This document shows positions 38,293 through 48,451 of a stretch of 64,000 nucleotides of DNA, piece by piece. Numbering within the stretch: the stretch's first letter is position 1; each line of letters starts with the position of its first letter. The notes beneath the pieces were generated by a model. That model made no database searches and had not been told where the DNA came from. It saw nothing but the letters and a program-made list of their open reading frames with translations. The stretch is from Halospina denitrificans (lineage in GTDB: Bacteria; Pseudomonadota; Gammaproteobacteria; Pseudomonadales; Oleiphilaceae): NCBI RefSeq assembly GCF_004364635.1, contig NZ_SOAX01000002.1, forward strand, positions 248,001 through 312,000. Reading direction: 5' to 3'. The position numbers were made by a program, and so were the translations under genes.

Positions 38293-39072
38293 CTAGTGGG
38301 AATCAGTGGTCGCGGTCCTGGCGGATACCTGCTCCGCAGTCCGGCCAAACCGGCGCTGGCGGGAGGAGTAATCCTCAAGCGCGGCCCGCATCTGCTGATG
38401 ACGGAAATCCGGCCAATACTCGGGCGCAAAGTAGAATTCCGTATAGGCAAACTGCCAGAGCAGGAAGTTGCTGATGCGCTGCTCGCCCCCGGTGCGGATA
38501 AGCAGGTCCGGCATGGGTCGATCACCCAGACACAGATAGCGCTGGAACAGGTCTTCCGTGACATCATCCGGGCGAAGTCGACCCGCTTCAATTTCCGCAC
38601 CAATCCGCCGAGTGGCCTGGGTTATGTCCCACCGGCCCCCGTAATCGGCGGCGACAACAAGCTCCATGTCCGTACAGTGGGCCGTGCTCGCCTCTGCTTC
38701 GTCCATATGCGACTGCAGGGTCTTGCTGAACCGGTTGCGATTGCCGATAAAACTCAAACGGATGTTGTTTTCCCGGAGCTTGCGCACCTCCCGGGTCAGC
38801 GCCCTCAGGAACAGGGTCATCAGGGCACCCACTTCCTCCTCGGGCCGACGCCAGTTTTCACTGCTGAACGCAAAAAGCGTGAGTATCTCAACGCCCGACT
38901 TACCGCAGGTCTCAACAGCCGCCCGCACGGCACTCACCCCGGCTCTATGGCCGGCCACCCCCCTGAGGCCCCTGGCCCGGGCCCAGCGGTTATTGCCATC
39001 CATGATCACCGCCACATGCCTTGGGCAGCCCTGCAGTGGCGATATCCGTGTTTCGCGTTCCGTATCTGTCAT
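38293..39072 (-). CDS. uppS: Undecaprenyl diphosphate synthase
   Basis: cis-prenyltransferase making the C55 carrier lipid for cell-wall and O-antigen synthesis. 259 residues; HVAVIMDGNNRWARARG contains the catalytic aspartate, followed by GHRAGVSAVR, FSSENWRRP, and DLLIRTGGEQRISNFLLWQ. ATG 39072 has GAGG five bases upstream; an in-frame ATG at 39111 would add 13 residues. Confidence 0.96.
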   Translation of the reverse strand: MTDTERETRISPLQGCPRHVAVIMDGNNRWARARGLRGVAGHRAGVSAVRAAVETCGKSGVEILTLFAFSSENWRRPEEEVGALMTLFLRALTREVRKLRENNIRLSFIGNRNRFSKTLQSHMDEAEASTAHCTDMELVVAADYGGRWDITQATRRIGAEIEAGRLRPDDVTEDLFQRYLCLGDRPMPDLLIRTGGEQRISNFLLWQFAYTEFYFAPEYWPDFRHQQMRAALEDYSSRQRRFGRTAEQVSARTATTDSH

Positions 39073-39115
39073 TCTCGCCTCGGGTGCCAGGGCCGGAGTC
39101 TTCCACCGCACGCCC

Positions 39116-39673
39116 TTACATGGACATCAGGTCGTTTTCCTTTTCCTTCAGCATCTCGTCAATGCGGGCGTTGTGCTTATCGGTCAGCTTCTGGATGTCA
39201 TCCATCGCCCGCTTCTCCTCGTCCTCGGTGATGTCCTTGTCCTTGAGAAGCTCCTTGAGATCACTATTGACGTCCCGGCGGACATTGCGCACGGCAACAC
39301 GACCCGATTCCGCCTCATTACGGGCGTGGCGGACGTATTCCTTGCGGCTGTCCTCGGTCAGCGCCGGCATCGGAATACGGATAACTTCACCGGACGTTGC
39401 GGGGTTCAGCCCGAGATCCGAGGTCATGATGGCCTTCTCAATCTTGGGAACCATGCTTTTTTCCCAGGGCGAGACGGTCAATGTGCGCGCGTCCTCCACG
39501 GCCACATTGGCCACCTGCTGCAAAGGCGTCATCTGGCCATAATAGTCCACCTTCACCTCATCCAGAATGCTGGGATGAGCCCGCCCCGTGCGGATCCGCT
39601 TAAAGGCCTTGGTCACCGAGTCAACGGCTTTTTTCATGCGCTCGTCAGCGTCTTTCTTCAGATCATCTATCAC
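39116..39673 (-). CDS. frr: Ribosome recycling factor
   Basis: Splits post-termination ribosomes together with EF-G. 185 residues, normal size, with RIRTGRAHPSILDEVKVDYYG and the C-terminal helix ending DEMLKEKENDLMSM. Between pyrH and uppS as in E. coli. Confidence 0.97.
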   Translation of the reverse strand: MIDDLKKDADERMKKAVDSVTKAFKRIRTGRAHPSILDEVKVDYYGQMTPLQQVANVAVEDARTLTVSPWEKSMVPKIEKAIMTSDLGLNPATSGEVIRIPMPALTEDSRKEYVRHARNEAESGRVAVRNVRRDVNSDLKELLKDKDITEDEEKRAMDDIQKLTDKHNARIDEMLKEKENDLMSM

Positions 39674-39732
39674 TTATCCACCCTCTATTGAATCTGGCCG
39701 CTTTCCATTGGTTTCTTTCAATGCCAACAGGT

Positions 39733-40473
39733 TCAGGCTTCCTCGATCAATGTTCCTTCATCGCCGCCAAGGGCGATCTGCTTGAGTACGCCGGGCTTGT
39801 TCATGTTGAAAACCCTAACCGGAAGGTTATGATCACGGCAAAGACAGATGGCCGTCAGGTCCATAACCCCAAGGCGCCGCTCCAGTACTTCATCATACGT
39901 CAGGCGCTCATACTTGAACGCATCCGGATTGGTAACCGGATCATCCGAGTAGACACCATCCACCTTGGTTGCCTTGAGCACCACATCGGCATCGATCTCG
40001 ATTCCTCGCAGACAGGCCGCGGAGTCGGTCGTAAAGAAAGGGTTGCCGGTGCCTGCACAGAACACCACGACATCGCCTCCCTTTAGATCCCGCATCGCCT
40101 CGCGACGGTCGTAATGCTCAACGATGCCACTCATTGGGATTGCCGACATCACCCGGCTCTGGATATTGGAGCGCTCCAGGGCATCGCGCATGGCCAGGCC
40201 ATTCATCATGGTTGCCAGCATCCCCATATGGTCGCCGGTGACCCGGTCCATGCCCGCCTCGCTCAGCGCGGCACCCCGGAAAAGGTTCCCGCCGCCGATC
40301 ACAATACCCACCTGGACGCCGATCCCCACCAGGGCATCAATCTCAACAGCCATACGATCCAGAACCTTGGGATCAATCCCGAACTCATGCTCCCCGATCA
40401 GGGCCTCGCCACTGAGTTTGAGAAGGACGCGATTGTATCGGGTTTGAGCGGTACTCTGCGTGGGTTTGGGCAT
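39733..40473 (-). CDS. pyrH: UMP kinase
   Basis: Hexameric kinase converting UMP to UDP. 246 residues of the amino-acid-kinase fold: [39 protein letters not shown] and [12 protein letters not shown]. Between tsf and frr, with a 180-bp gap to tsf that contains only a weak hairpin. Confidence 0.97.
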   Translation of the reverse strand: MPKPTQSTAQTRYNRVLLKLSGEALIGEHEFGIDPKVLDRMAVEIDALVGIGVQVGIVIGGGNLFRGAALSEAGMDRVTGDHMGMLATMMNGLAMRDALERSNIQSRVMSAIPMSGIVEHYDRREAMRDLKGGDVVVFCAGTGNPFFTTDSAACLRGIEIDADVVLKATKVDGVYSDDPVTNPDAFKYERLTYDEVLERRLGVMDLTAICLCRDHNLPVRVFNMNKPGVLKQIALGGDEGTLIEEA

Positions 40474-40653
40474 GGCTGCTGACCTCGTAACCGTCGGTGG
40501 CTGGCTGGCAGTCCCGAAAGACTACCACCCTGTATACAAACCGGCCGCATCCGTTCAAGCCCATCAAAGCAGGAACGGTGCGGCCTGGACTGGGTGGGTG
40601 ATCACAGTGACCATCCACCCTGGTGATGTTACCCATCACCCTGTATGCAGCAA

Positions 40654-41514
40654 TCAGGATTTGAGCTGCGCGGCAACTTCCGAGGCAAAATCAGTCTCTT
40701 CCTTCTGAATGCCCTCGCCGACTTCATAGCGCACGAACGTATCCAGGTCCGCACCCTTCTCCTTCAGGAGATCCTCGACGGCCTGATCCGGGTTCTTCAC
40801 AAACCCTTGCTTCACCAGGCTGATTTCCTTGAGGTACTTGTTGATCCGGCCTTCCATCATCTTCTCGACAATCTCGGGCTTCTTGCCTTCCATATCAGGC
40901 TGGGCACGGATAACAGCACGTTCCTTTTCGACTTCTTCCTCGGGCATTTCGTCCGGACGGCCGACACGGGGGTTTACCGCGGTTACGTGCATGGCCAGAT
41001 CGCGAGCCAGCTCAGCGTCACCGCCCTTCAGGGCGACGAGCGCGCCCATGCTGTTATTGGAGTGAACGTAGCCACCCACGTTCTCACCTTCGAGGTGCAC
41101 CGCCCGACGGACCGTGATGTTCTCGCCAATCTTCTGCACGAGCTCTTCACGTTCCTTCTCCAGCTCACCCTGCATCAGCGCTTCAACGTCGGTCTGCTTG
41201 CCCTCAACAGCGGCGTTAAGGACGTTGTTGGCGAACTTCATAAACGCATCGTCGCGGGCGACAAAGTCAGTTTCCGAATTCACCTCAAGCAGCATGCCAC
41301 TCTTGCCATCGTCAGCCACGTGCAGCATAACCACGCCTTCCGCGGCGGTACGGCCAGCCTTCTTGGCAGCTTTCAGACCAGAGGACTTGCGCAGCTCCTC
41401 AATCGCGGCATCCACATCACCGTCAGCGGCGACCAGCGCTTTCTTGCATTCCATCATGCCAAGGCCGGTGCGCTCGCGAAGTTCTTTAACCTGTGCGGCA
41501 GAAATCGCAGCCAT
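40654..41514 (-). CDS. tsf: Elongation factor Ts
   Basis: Nucleotide-exchange factor for EF-Tu. 286 residues beginning with the UBA-like domain [19 protein letters not shown], then the EF-Tu-binding core [10 protein letters not shown] and a long C-terminal domain. It follows rpsB by 52 bp in the classic rpsB-tsf operon. Confidence 0.98.
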   Translation of the reverse strand: MAAISAAQVKELRERTGLGMMECKKALVAADGDVDAAIEELRKSSGLKAAKKAGRTAAEGVVMLHVADDGKSGMLLEVNSETDFVARDDAFMKFANNVLNAAVEGKQTDVEALMQGELEKEREELVQKIGENITVRRAVHLEGENVGGYVHSNNSMGALVALKGGDAELARDLAMHVTAVNPRVGRPDEMPEEEVEKERAVIRAQPDMEGKKPEIVEKMMEGRINKYLKEISLVKQGFVKNPDQAVEDLLKEKGADLDTFVRYEVGEGIQKEETDFASEVAAQLKS

Positions 41515-41566
41515 GATTTTTCCCCACTAAAATTTGGATTCGTTCCAGTCCAGAGTCCGCGACGGC

Positions 41567-42319
41567 TTATTCAGCCGTCGGAGTCTGGGTTTCCTCGTTT
41601 TCGCTGACCTCGACGAATTCGTCGGCCGCACCACCACCCGCCTGGGTGCCTTCGATGACAGCATCGGCAACGGCCTGCACATAGATCTGTACGGCACGGA
41701 TGGCATCATCGTTCCCGGGAATCACGATATCGACACCCTTGGGATCGCTGTTGGTGTCAACAATGCCGATCACCGGAATGCCGAGCTTGTTGGCTTCCTT
41801 GATCGCGATGTCTTCGTGGTCAACATCCACAACGAAGAGCGCGTCGGGAAGACCACCCATGTCCTTGATGCCACCAATGCTGCGTTCCAGCTTGGCCATT
41901 TCACGACGGCGGTCAAGGGCTTCCTTCTTGGTCAGCTTGTCGAGGGTGCCGTCCTGATCCTGCTGTTCCAGATCGCGGTAACGACGAATGGACTGACGCA
42001 GGGTCTTGTAGTTGGTGAGCATCCCACCGAGCCAGCGGTGGTCCACATAGGGCATGCCGCAGCGCAGTGCTTCTTCCTTGACGATCTTGCTCGCGGAGCG
42101 CTTGGTTCCGACGAACAGGATCTTGTTCTTGTTCTCCGCCATCTGCTGGACCTGGCTGAGCGCCTGATTCAGAGCGGGAACAGTGTGTTCAAGATTGATG
42201 ATATGGATCTTGTTGCGTGCGCCGAAAATGTACTTGCCCATTTTCGGGTTCCAGTAACGCGTCTGGTGTCCGAAGTGTGCGCCCGCCTTGAGCAGGTCGC
42301 GCATGCTTACCTGTACCAT
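41567..42319 (-). CDS. rpsB: 30S ribosomal protein S2
   Basis: Small-subunit protein needed for S1 binding. 250 residues: [55 protein letters not shown] and [19 protein letters not shown]. The ATG at 42319 has AAAGGTG upstream; the frame is open further but the family N-terminus is here. First gene of the block running to rnhB. Confidence 0.98.
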   Translation of the reverse strand: MVQVSMRDLLKAGAHFGHQTRYWNPKMGKYIFGARNKIHIINLEHTVPALNQALSQVQQMAENKNKILFVGTKRSASKIVKEEALRCGMPYVDHRWLGGMLTNYKTLRQSIRRYRDLEQQDQDGTLDKLTKKEALDRRREMAKLERSIGGIKDMGGLPDALFVVDVDHEDIAIKEANKLGIPVIGIVDTNSDPKGVDIVIPGNDDAIRAVQIYVQAVADAVIEGTQAGGGAADEFVEVSENEETQTPTAE

Positions 42320-42536
42320 TTTAGTTTCACCTTTTAGTATCGGGTTACGCCTCCACACATCCCATTACCCAACCCCTGACCGTCCTGCGGCGGGGCACCC
42401 GGGATAATGTGCCGATGTGTGTGTGTATTTTTGAATTGCCCGGGTCACTCCTTTGGAGATTCCCCGTTTGGCGCGCGTTTTTTACCATAATTCAGGCGAA
42501 AACGGAAGCTCGGAACCTTCAGGACGACCCACGGCG

Positions 42537-42565
42537 TTTCAATCCAGAGCGCAAATCGCTAGAAT
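42537..42565 (+). promoter_or_regulatory. Promoter of map-glnD-dap genes
   Basis: TTTCAA (42537-42542) and TAGAAT (42560-42565) with a 17-base spacer, 33 bp before the map start. The interval also must hold the divergent rpsB promoter, which I could not pin down. Confidence 0.6.
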
Positions 42566-42598
42566 GCCGCTTTCTGAAAAGGCAGTTTCGGGAGTGGC

Positions 42599-43369
42599 AT
42601 GAGCGTTCAGATCAAAACACCGGATGAAATCGAGAAAATGCGTGCCGCCGGGCGGCTGGCCGCGCAGGTGCTGGAAATGATTGAGGAGCACGTGCGCCCC
42701 GGCGTGTCGACGGAGGAGCTCGATACAATCTGCCACCAGTTCATTACTGACCATGGCGCCGTGCCCGCGCCACTGAACTACAAGGGTTTTCCCAAGTCGG
42801 TGTGCATCTCGGTCAACCAGGTGATCTGCCATGGCATCCCGAATGAGAAGAAGCTGCTGAAGAACGGCGACATCCTCAATATTGATGTCACCGTCATCAA
42901 GGACGGCTACCACGGCGATACCAGCAGGATGTTTATTGCCGGCAACGCCAATCCCGCCGCCGAACGGCTCATCCGCATTACCCGGGAATGCCTTTTCAAG
43001 GGCATTGAGCTGGTCCGGCCCGGCGCGCGACTGGGTGACATTGGCGACGCCATCCAGAAACACGCGGAATCCAATCACTACAGCATTGTGCGTGAGTATT
43101 GCGGGCACGGCATTGGCAAGGGTTTCCATGAGGAGCCCCAGGTCATGCACTTTGGCAAGCCCGGAACCGGCCTGGAGCTGCAGGAAGGCATGACTTTCAC
43201 CATTGAGCCAATGGTGAACCAGGGCAAGCGCCACAGTAAGGTACTCCCCGACGGCTGGACAGTGGTGACGCGCGACCGCAAACTGTCAGCACAGTGGGAA
43301 CACACGATACTGGTGACGGCGGACGGGCACGAGATTCTGACGCTGAGAAGCGACGAAGAACCGGCCTGA
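42599..43369 (+). CDS. map: Methionine aminopeptidase, type I
   Basis: Removes N-terminal methionine from new proteins, a cytosolic two-metal enzyme. 256 residues with the family signature YCGHGIGKGFHEEP and metal ligands in NIDVTVIKDGYHGDTS, plus FTIEPMVNQG. GGGAG precedes the ATG. Divergent from rpsB, as in many gammaproteobacteria. Confidence 0.97.
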   Translation: MSVQIKTPDEIEKMRAAGRLAAQVLEMIEEHVRPGVSTEELDTICHQFITDHGAVPAPLNYKGFPKSVCISVNQVICHGIPNEKKLLKNGDILNIDVTVIKDGYHGDTSRMFIAGNANPAAERLIRITRECLFKGIELVRPGARLGDIGDAIQKHAESNHYSIVREYCGHGIGKGFHEEPQVMHFGKPGTGLELQEGMTFTIEPMVNQGKRHSKVLPDGWTVVTRDRKLSAQWEHTILVTADGHEILTLRSDEEPA

Positions 43370-43440
43370 CAGACCGCCACCCAAAAGCAGTCAATTCCCG
43401 CCTGGAAACCAATGCGGGCGGCCCGGGGGTACGGCTGACA

Positions 43441-46161
43441 ATGGACCAACCAGCGGTCAACTTTGATCCGCAGGACCACCTCGACCTGGACAGGCTCGCC
43501 GGCGACATTGCCACGGCGAAATCGCCGGTGGTGCCAGTACGCGAGCATCTCGCGCAGGTCCAGCAGGCCATGGCAGAGGCATTCCGTGCCGGAACCGATG
43601 TGCGCTCACTGGTGTTCGGTCGCAGCCGCATCATGGATGCGATCCTCCACCTGCTCTGGAACCAATCCCCCCTGAGCGAGGCACAGAACCTGTCACTGAT
43701 CGCCGTCGGCGGCTATGGGCGCGGTGAACTCCATCCCTACTCCGACATTGACCTGTTGATACTGACCGGCGAGGACAATGCGGACAGCTGGCAGGACGCG
43801 CTCTCGAACTTCCTCACCCTGCTCTGGGACCTGGGCCTGGATATCGGCCACAGCGTGCGCAGCATCGAGGAGTGCGTCAGCGCCGCCCGGGAAGACGCGA
43901 CCATACTGACCAACCTTCTGGAAACACGCCATATCGCCGGAAATACGACCCTCCCCGAAACACTTCGGGAACGGGCGTACTCCACGGAAACCCTGTCCGA
44001 CCGGGACTATTTTGCGGCAAAACGCCGTGAGCAACAGGCGCGGCATCGCAAGTACGGCGCTACCGAGTACAACCTGGAGCCCAACATCAAGGGCGCGCCG
44101 GGGGCATTGCGCGACATACAGACCATCATGTGGATCGCCCGGCGCCATTTCGGGCTTGCCGACCCCTCGGACCTGGTCCGTTTCAGCATCCTCTCGGACG
44201 AAGAGTTCACCCTCCTGCGTGAAGGCGAGACCTTTCTCTGGCAGCTGCGTTACGGGCTCCAACTGCTGGCGGGGCGTAACGAGAACCGGCTGCTCTTCGA
44301 CTACCAGCTTGATCTGGCCCGCATGCTGGGATTCGAGGACAAGGACGACCAGCTGGGCGTTGAACTGATGATGCAGGCGTATTACCGCTGCGTTCTGGGT
44401 CTCGCTGAGCTGGCGGACGCCATCCTTCAACACCTGGACGAGGTGATACTCAGGGCGGAAGATCCCGAGGACATCCGGCCACTGAACCGCCGGTTCCAGA
44501 TCCGCAACAATTACCTGGAAGCCACCAACACCCAGGTGTTCGCCTATGCGCCCTACTCGCTGCTGGAGATCTTTGTACTGCTCGCGCAGCACCCGGAAGT
44601 CGAGGGAATCCGCGCACCAACCATCCGCGCCATACGCGCGCACCGCCACCTGATTGACGATGCCTTCCGGCAGAACCTGGCCTGTAACTCTCTTTTCATG
44701 GAACTGCTGCGCACGCCCCATGAACTGGACACCACCCTGTCCTACATGAAGCGCTACAATGTTCTGGGTCGCTATCTCCCGGAATTCGGGCGGATTATCG
44801 GCCAGATGCAGCATGATCTCTTCCATGTCTATACAGTTGATGCCCATACCATCCGGGTGATCAGCAACATGGTGCTCATGCAGACTGAGGAGGGGCGCGA
44901 CCAGTTCCCGCTGGCCTCGCGACTGGTTCATCAGCTTCCCAAGCTGGAACTGCTGTACGTGGCCGGCCTTTTCCATGATGTTGCCAAGGGGCGCGGCGGT
45001 GATCACTCCGAGCTTGGGGCCATTGATGCGACCCGCTTCTGTGAACAGCACTACCTCAGCGATCGGGATACCAAGCTGGTTGCCTGGCTCATCGAGAACC
45101 ACCTGCTCATGTCACTCACAGCGCAGAAGTGTGACATCTCGGACCCGGCCATCATCCGTGAGTTCGCGCGCAAGATTCCGAGCCGCGTCCACCTGGTCTA
45201 CCTGTACATATTGACGGTCTGCGACATCGCCGCCACCAATCCGACCCTCTGGAATACCTGGCGTGACTCGCTGCTCAGGCAGCTCTATATTGAGACACGC
45301 CGGGTGCTGAGACGCGGCATCGACAGCCCCTTCGACCGCAACGACTGGATCCGCGCCACCTGCGAGGAGGCCCGGGATATGCTCCGCGCCCAGGGCTACA
45401 GCAACGAAAGCATCGACGAGGTCTGGAACACGCTGGATGATGACTTCTTTCTGCAGGACGCCACCATCGATATCGTCTGGCAGACTGCCGCCATTATCCG
45501 GCACGGCTCCGACCCCAAACCCCTGGTGATGATCCGCGACACCACGGGTGGGCCCACCGATGGCTACACCCACATCATCATCTATGTGAGGGACCGCCGG
45601 GCACTTTTTGCGGCGACCACTGCCGTGCTTGAGCAGGTCCATCTCAATATCGTCGATGCCCGGATTCTCTCGGGAGAGGGTGCGCACAATCTGAGCAGCT
45701 ACATCGTGGTGGATGAGCAGGGCCAGCCCCTGGGCAAGGACCCGGAACGACGCGATCACATCCAGCACCGGCTGGTAGAGGAGTTGAGCCACCCGGACGA
45801 CTACCCGGCCATCATTGAGCGGCGGGTACCGCGCAAGCTCAAGCATTTTGCCTTCCCGACCGAGGTTACGATCTCCACGGACACGGCCAATCAGCGCACA
45901 ATCCTTGAAGTGGTCACTCCCGACCGGCCCGGACTGCTCGCCCGAATCGGTCGGATCCTGCTGGAACAGCATATCCGGCTTGTCAGCGCCAAGATTGCCA
46001 CACTGGGTGAACGGGTTGAGGACATCTTCTTCGTCACCGACGAGCAGGGTAACCCACTGGAGGACCCGCAACTGTGCGAAACCGTGCGCAACTCCCTCTG
46101 CCAGCAGCTGGATGAGGTCACCGGACTCAACGGCCACCAGGAAAGCGACGCCTCCGCATGA
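43441..46161 (+). CDS. glnD: PII uridylyltransferase/uridylyl-removing enzyme
   Basis: Nitrogen sensor that uridylylates PII when glutamine is low and removes UMP when it is high. 906 residues: nucleotidyltransferase motif VGGYGRGELHPYSDIDLLIL near residue 85, HD domain GLFHDVAKGRGGDHSELG near 510, and two C-terminal ACT domains (RRALFAATTAVLEQVHLN and DRPGLLARIGRILLEQHI). ATG 43441 gives the usual start; the frame is open 49 codons upstream into map. Confidence 0.97.
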   Translation: MDQPAVNFDPQDHLDLDRLAGDIATAKSPVVPVREHLAQVQQAMAEAFRAGTDVRSLVFGRSRIMDAILHLLWNQSPLSEAQNLSLIAVGGYGRGELHPYSDIDLLILTGEDNADSWQDALSNFLTLLWDLGLDIGHSVRSIEECVSAAREDATILTNLLETRHIAGNTTLPETLRERAYSTETLSDRDYFAAKRREQQARHRKYGATEYNLEPNIKGAPGALRDIQTIMWIARRHFGLADPSDLVRFSILSDEEFTLLREGETFLWQLRYGLQLLAGRNENRLLFDYQLDLARMLGFEDKDDQLGVELMMQAYYRCVLGLAELADAILQHLDEVILRAEDPEDIRPLNRRFQIRNNYLEATNTQVFAYAPYSLLEIFVLLAQHPEVEGIRAPTIRAIRAHRHLIDDAFRQNLACNSLFMELLRTPHELDTTLSYMKRYNVLGRYLPEFGRIIGQMQHDLFHVYTVDAHTIRVISNMVLMQTEEGRDQFPLASRLVHQLPKLELLYVAGLFHDVAKGRGGDHSELGAIDATRFCEQHYLSDRDTKLVAWLIENHLLMSLTAQKCDISDPAIIREFARKIPSRVHLVYLYILTVCDIAATNPTLWNTWRDSLLRQLYIETRRVLRRGIDSPFDRNDWIRATCEEARDMLRAQGYSNESIDEVWNTLDDDFFLQDATIDIVWQTAAIIRHGSDPKPLVMIRDTTGGPTDGYTHIIIYVRDRRALFAATTAVLEQVHLNIVDARILSGEGAHNLSSYIVVDEQGQPLGKDPERRDHIQHRLVEELSHPDDYPAIIERRVPRKLKHFAFPTEVTISTDTANQRTILEVVTPDRPGLLARIGRILLEQHIRLVSAKIATLGERVEDIFFVTDEQGNPLEDPQLCETVRNSLCQQLDEVTGLNGHQESDASA

Positions 46162-47366
46162 ACCCCGATATTGCCCGACTTCATCCCTACCCGTTCCAGA
46201 AACTCGCCGCGTTGTTTGACGGCGTCGAACCGCCGGCGGTCGAGCCCATTCCCCTGTCCATTGGCGAACCCCGCCACCCGGCGCCGGATTTTGTTCTTGA
46301 AACCCTGGCGAAGAGCCTGAACCGGGTTGCGCAATACCCCGGCACCAAGGGCCTGCCGGAGTTGCGGGAGGCTATTGCCGCCTGGGCCAGCCGTCGCTTT
46401 GGGCTTGGTGATGGCGGCCTCGATCCGGAAACCCAGGTGTTGCCCGTCAATGGTACCCGGGAAGCACTTTTTGCCTTTGCCCAGGCCGCCCTGGCGCCAG
46501 GGGACAACCCTGTGGTGCTGAGCCCCAACCCCTTCTACCAGATCTACGAAGGGGCGGCCCTGCTTGCCGGGGCTACGCCGTTATTCATCAACGCCACCCT
46601 GGACGGCGGCGGCCTTCCGGACTTTGAGAGCATCAGCGACGAGACCTGGGACCATTGCCAGCTGCTCTATGTCTGCTCGCCGGGCAATCCCAACGGCGCG
46701 GTTATGGGCCAGTCGGACTACGAATACCTGATCAGCAAAGCGGACCAACATGATTTCGTGATCGCCGCCGACGAATGCTACTCCGAGATCTATCCGCACG
46801 AGGAACACCCACCGACCGGGCTCCTTGAAGCCTGTAAAGCAATGGGCCGCAGGGATTTCAACCGCTGCATCGCCTTTCACAGCCTGTCCAAACGCAGCAA
46901 CCTCCCCGGTCTGCGCTCGGGCTTTGTTGCCGGTGATGCGGACAGGCTGTCGGCATTCCTGCGCTACCGGACCTACCACGGATGTGCCATGCCAATCCAT
47001 CACCAACTGGCCAGCATCGACGCCTGGAATGACGAAACCCACGTGGTGGCGAACCGCGACGCCTACAGACGCAAATTTGAAGCCGTGCTGCCAATCCTTG
47101 AGCCCTGGCTGGACGTTAGCATGCCGGAAGCGGGATTCTACCTCTGGCCCAGGACGCCCATGGACGATGAGACCTTTGCCAGGCAGCTTTTCGCCGAGGA
47201 AAACGTAACGGTGCTGCCCGGAAGCTATCTCTCCCGAACGAGCGCCGGCATCAACCCGGGCAGCAACCGCGTCCGAATGGCGCTGGTAGCCGAGGAGGCC
47301 CAGTGCCTCGAGGCAGCCAAACGTATTGCGCGATTCATGGAAAAACACCAGTTCGGTGTATCATGA
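46158..47366 (+). CDS. dapC: Succinyldiaminopimelate transaminase
   Basis: PLP aminotransferase (class I fold) making N-succinyl-LL-diaminopimelate for lysine and peptidoglycan. 402 residues; VNGTREALFAFAQ, SPGNPNGAVM, IAADECYSEIYPHE and the PLP-lysine motif HSLSKRSNLPGLRSGF. Start overlaps the glnD stop by 4 bp. The neighbourhood glnD-dapC-dapD-dapE makes DapC more likely than a general aminotransferase. Confidence 0.93.
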   Translation: MNPDIARLHPYPFQKLAALFDGVEPPAVEPIPLSIGEPRHPAPDFVLETLAKSLNRVAQYPGTKGLPELREAIAAWASRRFGLGDGGLDPETQVLPVNGTREALFAFAQAALAPGDNPVVLSPNPFYQIYEGAALLAGATPLFINATLDGGGLPDFESISDETWDHCQLLYVCSPGNPNGAVMGQSDYEYLISKADQHDFVIAADECYSEIYPHEEHPPTGLLEACKAMGRRDFNRCIAFHSLSKRSNLPGLRSGFVAGDADRLSAFLRYRTYHGCAMPIHHQLASIDAWNDETHVVANRDAYRRKFEAVLPILEPWLDVSMPEAGFYLWPRTPMDDETFARQLFAEENVTVLPGSYLSRTSAGINPGSNRVRMALVAEEAQCLEAAKRIARFMEKHQFGVS

Positions 47367-47416
47367 GTCCTATAGATAACCCATAGTCATCCAAGCACCA
47401 GGAGAAACAGACCACC

Positions 47417-48445
47417 ATGAGTTTTGCATTTGGCATCGGCATTGGCAGCCGCAACCAGAAACAGGAATGGCTTGAGGTCTACTACCAGCATCCCGTCTAC
47501 CAGCCGGATGCGGAACTCGCCCGGCTGGTTCGCGAGAACGTGGATGGATTGGAAGGCAACGCAGCCGTTAAAGCGGATGCCAACCAACTCCAGACCCTGG
47601 CGGACGCCTTCGAAGAGGCCGGTTACGAGGATCAGGCCCAGCTTGCCGACCAGAGCAGCGAAAGCTCCCTGCCGGTCGTGGTCACACTTCTGGATACGGA
47701 TGAGAAGGCGAGCACCACGCCAGAGGTCTACCTCAAGCTCCATCTGCTGTCCCATCGACTGGTCAAACCCCATGGGGTCAACCTCGATGGTATCTTCCCA
47801 TTGCTGCCCAACCTGGCGTGGACCAATGAAGGCGCCATCGACCTGGAGGAACTCTCCCAGCGCCAACTCCAGGCGCGGGCCGCCGGGCGCATTCTGGAAG
47901 TAAAGGCCGTCGACAAGTTCCCGCCCATGACCGATTACGTGGTACCCAGCGGGGTCCGCATTGCGGATACCGCGCGGGTTCGCCTTGGCGCCTTTGTTGG
48001 CGAGGGCACCACCGTCATGCACGAGGGGTTCATCAACTTCAACGCCGGAACCGAGGGCAAGTCCATGATCGAGGGCCGTATCTCGGCTGGCGTCATGGTT
48101 GGGGAAGGCTCCGACCTGGGCGGCGGCTCCTCGACAATGGGAACCCTGTCCGGCGGCAACAAGATCGTCATCTCTCTTGGCCGGGAGTGCCTGCTTGGCG
48201 CCAATGCCGGGATCGGCATTCCGCTGGGGGACCGTTGCACGGTGGAAGCCGGTCTTTATGTAACGGCGGGCACCAAGGTCCAAGTGCTGGACGACAACAA
48301 CGAGCAGGTTCGTACCGTGAAGGCCCGGGATCTCGCGGGACAGTCAGACCTGCTCTTCCGCCGGAACTCCGAGACCGGGGCGGTTGAGTGCCGTACCAAC
48401 AAGAGCGCCATCGCGCTGAACGAAGAACTGCATGCGAACAACTGA
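47417..48445 (+). CDS. dapD: Tetrahydrodipicolinate N-succinyltransferase, long form
   Basis: Committing step of the succinylase branch of lysine synthesis. 342 residues, the long Pseudomonas-type DapD rather than the 274-residue E. coli type. Hexapeptide-repeat region includes RLGAFVGEGTTVMHEGFINF, GRISAGVMVGEGSDLGGGSS and LLGANAGIGIPLGDRCTVEA. AGGAGA lies upstream of the ATG. Confidence 0.95.
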   Translation: MSFAFGIGIGSRNQKQEWLEVYYQHPVYQPDAELARLVRENVDGLEGNAAVKADANQLQTLADAFEEAGYEDQAQLADQSSESSLPVVVTLLDTDEKASTTPEVYLKLHLLSHRLVKPHGVNLDGIFPLLPNLAWTNEGAIDLEELSQRQLQARAAGRILEVKAVDKFPPMTDYVVPSGVRIADTARVRLGAFVGEGTTVMHEGFINFNAGTEGKSMIEGRISAGVMVGEGSDLGGGSSTMGTLSGGNKIVISLGRECLLGANAGIGIPLGDRCTVEAGLYVTAGTKVQVLDDNNEQVRTVKARDLAGQSDLLFRRNSETGAVECRTNKSAIALNEELHANN

Positions 48446-48451
48446 GGCCCC

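Noticed and set aside
40622-40640. Seven-bp hairpin between tsf and pyrH
   Set aside because: No T run and a short stem; not enough for a terminator or attenuator call.
43693-45102. 469-codon open frame antisense to glnD
   Set aside because: Shadow of the high-GC glnD codons; no domain pattern.
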